From NCBI GenBank assembly GCA_011321985.1, contig DROB01000095.1:1-8982 (forward strand): a stretch of 8,982 bases of DNA, in the 5' to 3' direction. Position numbers and translations under genes: made by a program. Positions within the stretch are counted from its first letter, which is position 1; each line of letters opens with the position of its first letter. Source of the stretch: Gammaproteobacteria bacterium (lineage in GTDB: Bacteria; Pseudomonadota; Gammaproteobacteria; SZUA-229). A model generated the notes under the pieces. The model saw only the letters and a list, made by a program, of their open reading frames with translations, was not told where the DNA came from and made no database searches. Of the stretch, positions 6,182 through 8,982 are shown piece by piece.

Positions 6182-6223
6182 ACCGCAATGCCTAAATAAA
6201 AGAAGAAGTAAATAGGACAAAAG
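6182..6223 (-). repeat. Right terminal inverted repeat, 42 bp
   Basis: Begins ACCGCAATGCC and ends AATAGGACAAAAG. It matches the left end without mismatch while the DNA just inside has diverged substantially. Only four bases separate it from the stop codon of the minus-strand acyltransferase gene. Confidence 0.95.
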
Positions 6224-6227
6224 CCCC

Positions 6228-8108
6228 CTAACTGTCATACAAAACAGCAACCCTATCCTGCAACACCTCAGCCGATACATACTGCGGCTCCACCCCTTCC
6301 CCAACCACCAGGCCAATACTGGATTTAAAGCCCTTAAACAGACGATAAAAAATATTCGATCGCTGACGACTAAACGCACTACCCCACAATCCCTGCAACG
6401 CCATCGGCACAACCGGTACAGCTCGACGGTTGATGATCCTCTCTATGCCATCCCTGAACGTATTCATATTGCCATCAGCGGTCAATTTTCCTTCTGGAAA
6501 AAGACAGACCACATCGCCCGCTTCCAGTGCTTCATCGATATCGTCAAATGCCTTGTTCAACAGTTTTTCATCTTCATGTTTTCCGGCGATGGAAATCGCT
6601 TTAGCCGTACGGAACACGAAATTTAATACGGGTAGATCAAAGATTTTGTAATACATGACAAAACGTACCGGACGACGTATACAACCACCGATGATCAGGG
6701 CATCAACAAAACTGACATGATTACAGACCAGCACCACTGGCCCTTGTTCCGGAATATTCTCCAGCCCCTTCGTACGCACATGATAGATGCTGTGTATCAA
6801 CAACCAGACCAGGAACCGCATCAAGAATTCGGGTACCAGGGTATAGATATAGATCGCCACCAGTGCGTTCAGGATTGCGACCAGTAAAAATAATTCGGCG
6901 ATAGTAAAACCCGATGAGAGCACGACGATTGCTGTAATAGCAGACAGGACCATCAATAGTGCATTGATAATATTATTCCCGGCGATAACCCGTGACATAT
7001 GCTCAGGTTCTGAACGCTGCTGCACCAGAGCCATCAATGGCACGATATACAGGCCGCCAAAAAAACCTGTCATCATCACATCGATCACCAGACGAAGATA
7101 ATCGACCGATAAGAAGCCGGCAATGCCCAGAACTGTCGATGACATAGCTTCAGGCTGAGAAAGATACAGGTCGATGCCAAACAACGTCAGTCCGATGGAA
7201 CCGAAAGGGACCAGCCCGATCTCGATCCGCTTTCCGGACAGCCAGTTACAGAGCAATGAACCCGCACCGATGCCTATAGTAAACAGGGTGAGCAATAAGG
7301 TAACGACCTGTTCATTACCACCGAGTATCGTTTTGGTATAGTTCGGCAACTGTACCAGATACGTCGCACCAAGAAACCAGAACCACGATATGCCCAGTAT
7401 CGACAGGAATACCGTTCGATTCGTTTTCAGGAACTGTATGTTTCGAAAAATTTCGGAAAATATGTTCCGGTTGATTTTCAGATCTTCGTTCAACGAAGGG
7501 GTAAGTGGAATAAACCGGCTGGAGATATAACCCGCGATGGCAAAAAAAACGATACAGGATGCAACATATAATCTTCCCTGCTCGTCGGCGATCAGTATAC
7601 CGCCCAGAATCGTTCCCGTTAAAATAGCGACGAACGTACCCATCTGTACCAACGCATTACCTTCCACCAGTTCGACTACTCTCAGGTGTTGCGGGATATA
7701 ACTGTACTTGGCTGGACCAAAAAAAGTCGACTGCGCGCCCATCAGGAACAGCAGGGCGATCAGCAGAGAGATGTATCCCTGGATAAAAGCCAGTGCCGCG
7801 ATCAACATGATAAAAACTTCCAGTAACTTTATCAGTCTTATCGACTTTGATTTTTCGTATTTATCGATCCACTGACCCGCCGTTGCCGAGAATAAAAAAA
7901 ACGGAAGGATGAACAGTGCCGCCGCCACATTGATGAGAAGATCAGCATCACCTTCGATGAGCTGCGCCCCCTGAAAAGCGATCAAAATTATCAATGCATT
8001 TTTGAAGATATTATCGTTAAGTGCCCCCAGGAACTGGGTAATAAAAAAAGGCAAAAACCGCCTTTGCTTCAGTAATTCGAACTGCCCTGCCACTCTGTTA
8101 GTTTCCAC
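6228..8108 (-). CDS. MFS transporter (LplT-like) fused to PlsC-type acyltransferase
   Basis: This is a 626-residue inner-membrane protein. Residues about 17-430 form an MFS transporter of the lysophospholipid-flippase type, with FLGALNDNIFKNALI near the N terminus, AQSTFFGPAKYSYIPQ at 125-140 and many hydrophobic helices. Residues about 440-620 form a glycerolipid acyltransferase with the catalytic NHVSFVD motif (H464, D469), the FPEG motif at 537-540 and the VPVVPMALQG block near 564-573. The likely role is to flip lysophospholipid inward and reacylate it. Full-length Aas-type fusions also have an AMP-binding acyl-ACP synthetase domain, which is absent here, so acyl donors must come from elsewhere. 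The start is GTG at 8108 with AGGAA five bases upstream. The stop lies 4 bp from the palindromic element, but the acyltransferase domain looks complete, so I do not call it truncated. Confidence 0.9.
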   Translation of the reverse strand: METNRVAGQFELLKQRRFLPFFITQFLGALNDNIFKNALIILIAFQGAQLIEGDADLLINVAAALFILPFFLFSATAGQWIDKYEKSKSIRLIKLLEVFIMLIAALAFIQGYISLLIALLFLMGAQSTFFGPAKYSYIPQHLRVVELVEGNALVQMGTFVAILTGTILGGILIADEQGRLYVASCIVFFAIAGYISSRFIPLTPSLNEDLKINRNIFSEIFRNIQFLKTNRTVFLSILGISWFWFLGATYLVQLPNYTKTILGGNEQVVTLLLTLFTIGIGAGSLLCNWLSGKRIEIGLVPFGSIGLTLFGIDLYLSQPEAMSSTVLGIAGFLSVDYLRLVIDVMMTGFFGGLYIVPLMALVQQRSEPEHMSRVIAGNNIINALLMVLSAITAIVVLSSGFTIAELFLLVAILNALVAIYIYTLVPEFLMRFLVWLLIHSIYHVRTKGLENIPEQGPVVLVCNHVSFVDALIIGGCIRRPVRFVMYYKIFDLPVLNFVFRTAKAISIAGKHEDEKLLNKAFDDIDEALEAGDVVCLFPEGKLTADGNMNTFRDGIERIINRRAVPVVPMALQGLWGSAFSRQRSNIFYRLFKGFKSSIGLVVGEGVEPQYVSAEVLQDRVAVLYDS

Positions 8109-8273
8109 GTTATTTCCTGCCCGATTAATATGTTACCTGTTCTTCCGATTTAATCTCTACCTCTGGAGCCGCCCTGTCTCACGCTCTCGACAGATAATTA
8201 TTTACGCTCGCTTCTGGCATTTTCAGAGGTTAGGGCTATTATTGTATTAATTAATCGTATACAGCAGCCATCC
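8109..8273. promoter_or_regulatory. Divergent promoter region between the acyltransferase and PilZ genes
   Basis: The two genes diverge from this 165-bp gap. For the PilZ gene, CTGGCA (8214-8219, 4 of 6) and TATTAT (8237-8242, 5 of 6) are 17 bp apart, giving a start near 8249. For the acyltransferase gene a TATTAA-like -10 lies near 8133-8138 on the minus strand, but its -35 match is poor. No operator is obvious. Confidence 0.35.
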
Positions 8274-8558
8274 ATGTCCAAGAAACAACGCAAATTCGAA
8301 CGTGCCGAAATAAACATAGAAGTCAGCCTCTGCTACCTGCAGGATGACATCCGCATCGTTACCACGCAAGATGTCAGCCAGGGCGGTCTTTTTATGCTGT
8401 TAGACAATCCCGACCATTACCTCCTCGGTGAAATGGTCAACCTGAAATACGACAACCCCCTGTCAGACGACCATGACAGCACCGAAAATGATGCGATCAT
8501 CGTCCGCTGCACTGAAAAGGGCATCGCCGTCGCGTTCGTAGAAATGGAAGAATTCTAG
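8274..8558 (+). CDS. Small PilZ-domain protein (candidate c-di-GMP binder)
   Basis: This 94-residue cytosolic protein consists of little more than one PilZ domain. The two c-di-GMP contact motifs are present: RxxxR at R6 and R10 (RKFER), and D/NxSxxG at D33-V-S35-Q-G-G38 followed by LFM. Known PilZ proteins bind cyclic di-GMP and change motility, polysaccharide or other outputs; the target here is unknown. The second half is acidic (DNPLSDDHDSTENDA) before the closing strand RCTEKGIAVAFVEME. The ATG at 8274 places RxxxR at the very start, as expected, though no good ribosome site is visible. Its stop overlaps the stop of the convergent DUF3565 gene. Confidence 0.85.
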   Translation: MSKKQRKFERAEINIEVSLCYLQDDIRIVTTQDVSQGGLFMLLDNPDHYLLGEMVNLKYDNPLSDDHDSTENDAIIVRCTEKGIAVAFVEMEEF

Positions 8559-8764
8559 GGACACTCTGAATAAGCCGCTGTCTTATCACACTCGACACAG
8601 TCCAGCTCAAAACCAATTTTTTGTTTTCGCGCCTGATCATCGATCACCCAGGGGCGATTCTGCCACGGCGGGTCATGCCGTACATGCCGGGTGTGCCCAC
8701 AGTCCAGATCAGCCACCCAGTGCTGGAATTCATCCTGATGAAAATCAGTAATCTTTCGCTTCAT
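8555..8764 (-). CDS. DUF3565 family protein
   Basis: A 69-residue small soluble protein matching the DUF3565 pattern: KRKITDFHQDEFQHWVADL, then DCGHTRHVRHDPPWQNRPWV at 21-40 and LDCVECD at 54-60. C22, H24, C56 and C59 look like possible metal ligands, which is inference. The function of the family is unknown to me. The start ATG at 8764 lies only 12 bp after the stop of the AI-2E-type permease gene and has no ribosome site of its own, so it may be translationally coupled to that gene. The 3' end overlaps the convergent PilZ gene by 4 bp. Confidence 0.88.
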   Translation of the reverse strand: MKRKITDFHQDEFQHWVADLDCGHTRHVRHDPPWQNRPWVIDDQARKQKIGFELDCVECDKTAAYSECP

Positions 8765-8776
8765 CAGATTCAGGCA

Positions 8777-8982
8777 CTAATCATCGACCGGACCTAATAG
8801 ATGCCCTAACCACTGAGTCTCAGGGCTACTGTCCAGAGCCAGTTTTACCGTGATGGTTAACGGTACCGATAACAACATACCGACAGACCCCAGGACCCAA
8901 CCCCAGAAAACCAGTGAGATAAAGACCACCAGCGTAGACAGGCCCAGCCCCTTTCCCATGTATTTTGGCTCGATGACACTGC
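8777..8982 (-). CDS. AI-2E/PerM family permease, C-terminal fragment
   Basis: The reading frame stays open to the window edge, so only the last 68 complete codons of a longer gene (family length about 350 residues) are visible. The visible part begins SVIEPKYMGKGLGLSTLVVF and continues with FWGWVLGSVGMLLSVPLTIT, the hallmark C-terminal signature of the AI-2E transporter (TqsA/PerM) superfamily, with one or two membrane helices. Members are integral membrane proteins; roles include autoinducer-2 or sodium/proton transport, and the substrate cannot be told from this fragment. An internal ATG at 8959 is not the start, because the conserved IEPKYM lies upstream of it. The gene is followed closely by the DUF3565 gene in an apparent operon. 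Confidence 0.88.
   Translation of the reverse strand, partial: SVIEPKYMGKGLGLSTLVVFISLVFWGWVLGSVGMLLSVPLTITVKLALDSSPETQWLGHLLGPVDD

Larger units (their letters stand above)
5566..6223. mobile_element. 658-bp nested palindromic element with 42-bp perfect inverted ends (MITE-like)
   Basis: The stretch between the SCP2-like and acyltransferase genes contains no credible gene and is a large imperfect palindrome. Its outer 42 bp on each side are exact reverse complements. Further in, the two halves remain visibly homologous in inverted orientation: CAGGCGAGT against CAGTCGAGT, AGTAACCA on both sides, CCGCCAC on both sides, an 86/90-bp hairpin module, and ATGGCTTGC..GAGGTGGG against its complement. 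A 124-bp T-rich centre separates them. No transposase is encoded, so if mobile it depends on a helper elsewhere. No target-site duplication is visible next to the ends (tttct on the left, ccccc on the right). I cannot assign it to a named family. It could be a MITE, a BIME-like compound repeat, or a structured transcript element. Confidence 0.8.
5955..6223 (-). repeat. Right repeat unit (about 269 bp), inverted copy of the left unit
   Basis: On the + strand this half begins CTTTTGAC and ends GGACAAAAG, inverted ends with one mismatch over eight bases. It carries the counterparts of all left-unit hairpins: 6170-6187 (TGCGG / CCGCA), 6134-6161, 6083-6103 and 5986-6075. Outside the 42-bp ends the two units have diverged clearly, with several small indels. 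Confidence 0.75.

Noticed and set aside
5566..6223. Element as a CRISPR array or integron attachment cluster
   Set aside because: There are only two inverted units, no regularly spaced direct repeats, no cas or integrase gene, and no cassette structure.
8002..8250. 82-codon + strand open frame over the 5' end of the acyltransferase gene
   Set aside because: It is the antisense shadow of the conserved MFS N terminus and has no supporting start signal.

Overview
The window looks like chromosomal DNA of a gammaproteobacterium of moderate GC content. The evidence is the order priA - argS - short SPOR-domain FtsN-like gene, a DUF3565 protein, and an MFS-acyltransferase fusion of gammaproteobacterial type. 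No phage, plasmid or transposase gene is visible. I cannot name the genus; the SCP2-like protein recalls proteins of sulfur-oxidising lineages, but that is only an impression.

Layout. Positions 19-4810 (+) hold a housekeeping block: replication restart helicase PriA, arginyl-tRNA synthetase, and a single-pass membrane protein with a C-terminal SPOR domain. In several relatives hslVU follows this block, but here a 278-bp non-coding gap follows. Within that gap lie a small perfect hairpin and a promoter region with three TAAAC repeats at an exact 11-bp step plus an inverted fourth copy. Next is a 130-residue SCP2-like lipid-binding protein (5089-5481) with a strong intrinsic terminator that looks bidirectional.

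Positions 5566-6223 hold the most unusual structure. It is a 658-bp nested palindrome without a credible gene, bounded by 42-bp perfect inverted repeats. It can be read as two diverged units of about 267 bp in inverted orientation around a T-rich 124-bp centre. Each unit folds into the same series of hairpins. The hairpin arms differ between the units while pairing stays intact inside each unit, so differences in one arm are mirrored in the other. This points to selection on folding, or to arm-to-arm conversion, in a non-autonomous mobile or structured element. The right end lies 4 bp past the stop codon of the next gene.

Positions 6228-8108 (-) encode an MFS (LplT-like) transporter fused to a PlsC-type acyltransferase, likely for lysophospholipid handling. 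It converges on the SCP2-like gene, and the first clear terminator its transcript would meet lies beyond the palindrome, so the element may be transcribed as its 3' UTR. A divergent promoter region precedes a small PilZ-domain protein (8274-8558, +). This converges on a DUF3565 protein (8555-8764, -); the two genes share the palindromic stop CTAG. Upstream of DUF3565 and 12 bp away is the C-terminal end of an AI-2E/PerM-family permease that runs off the window.
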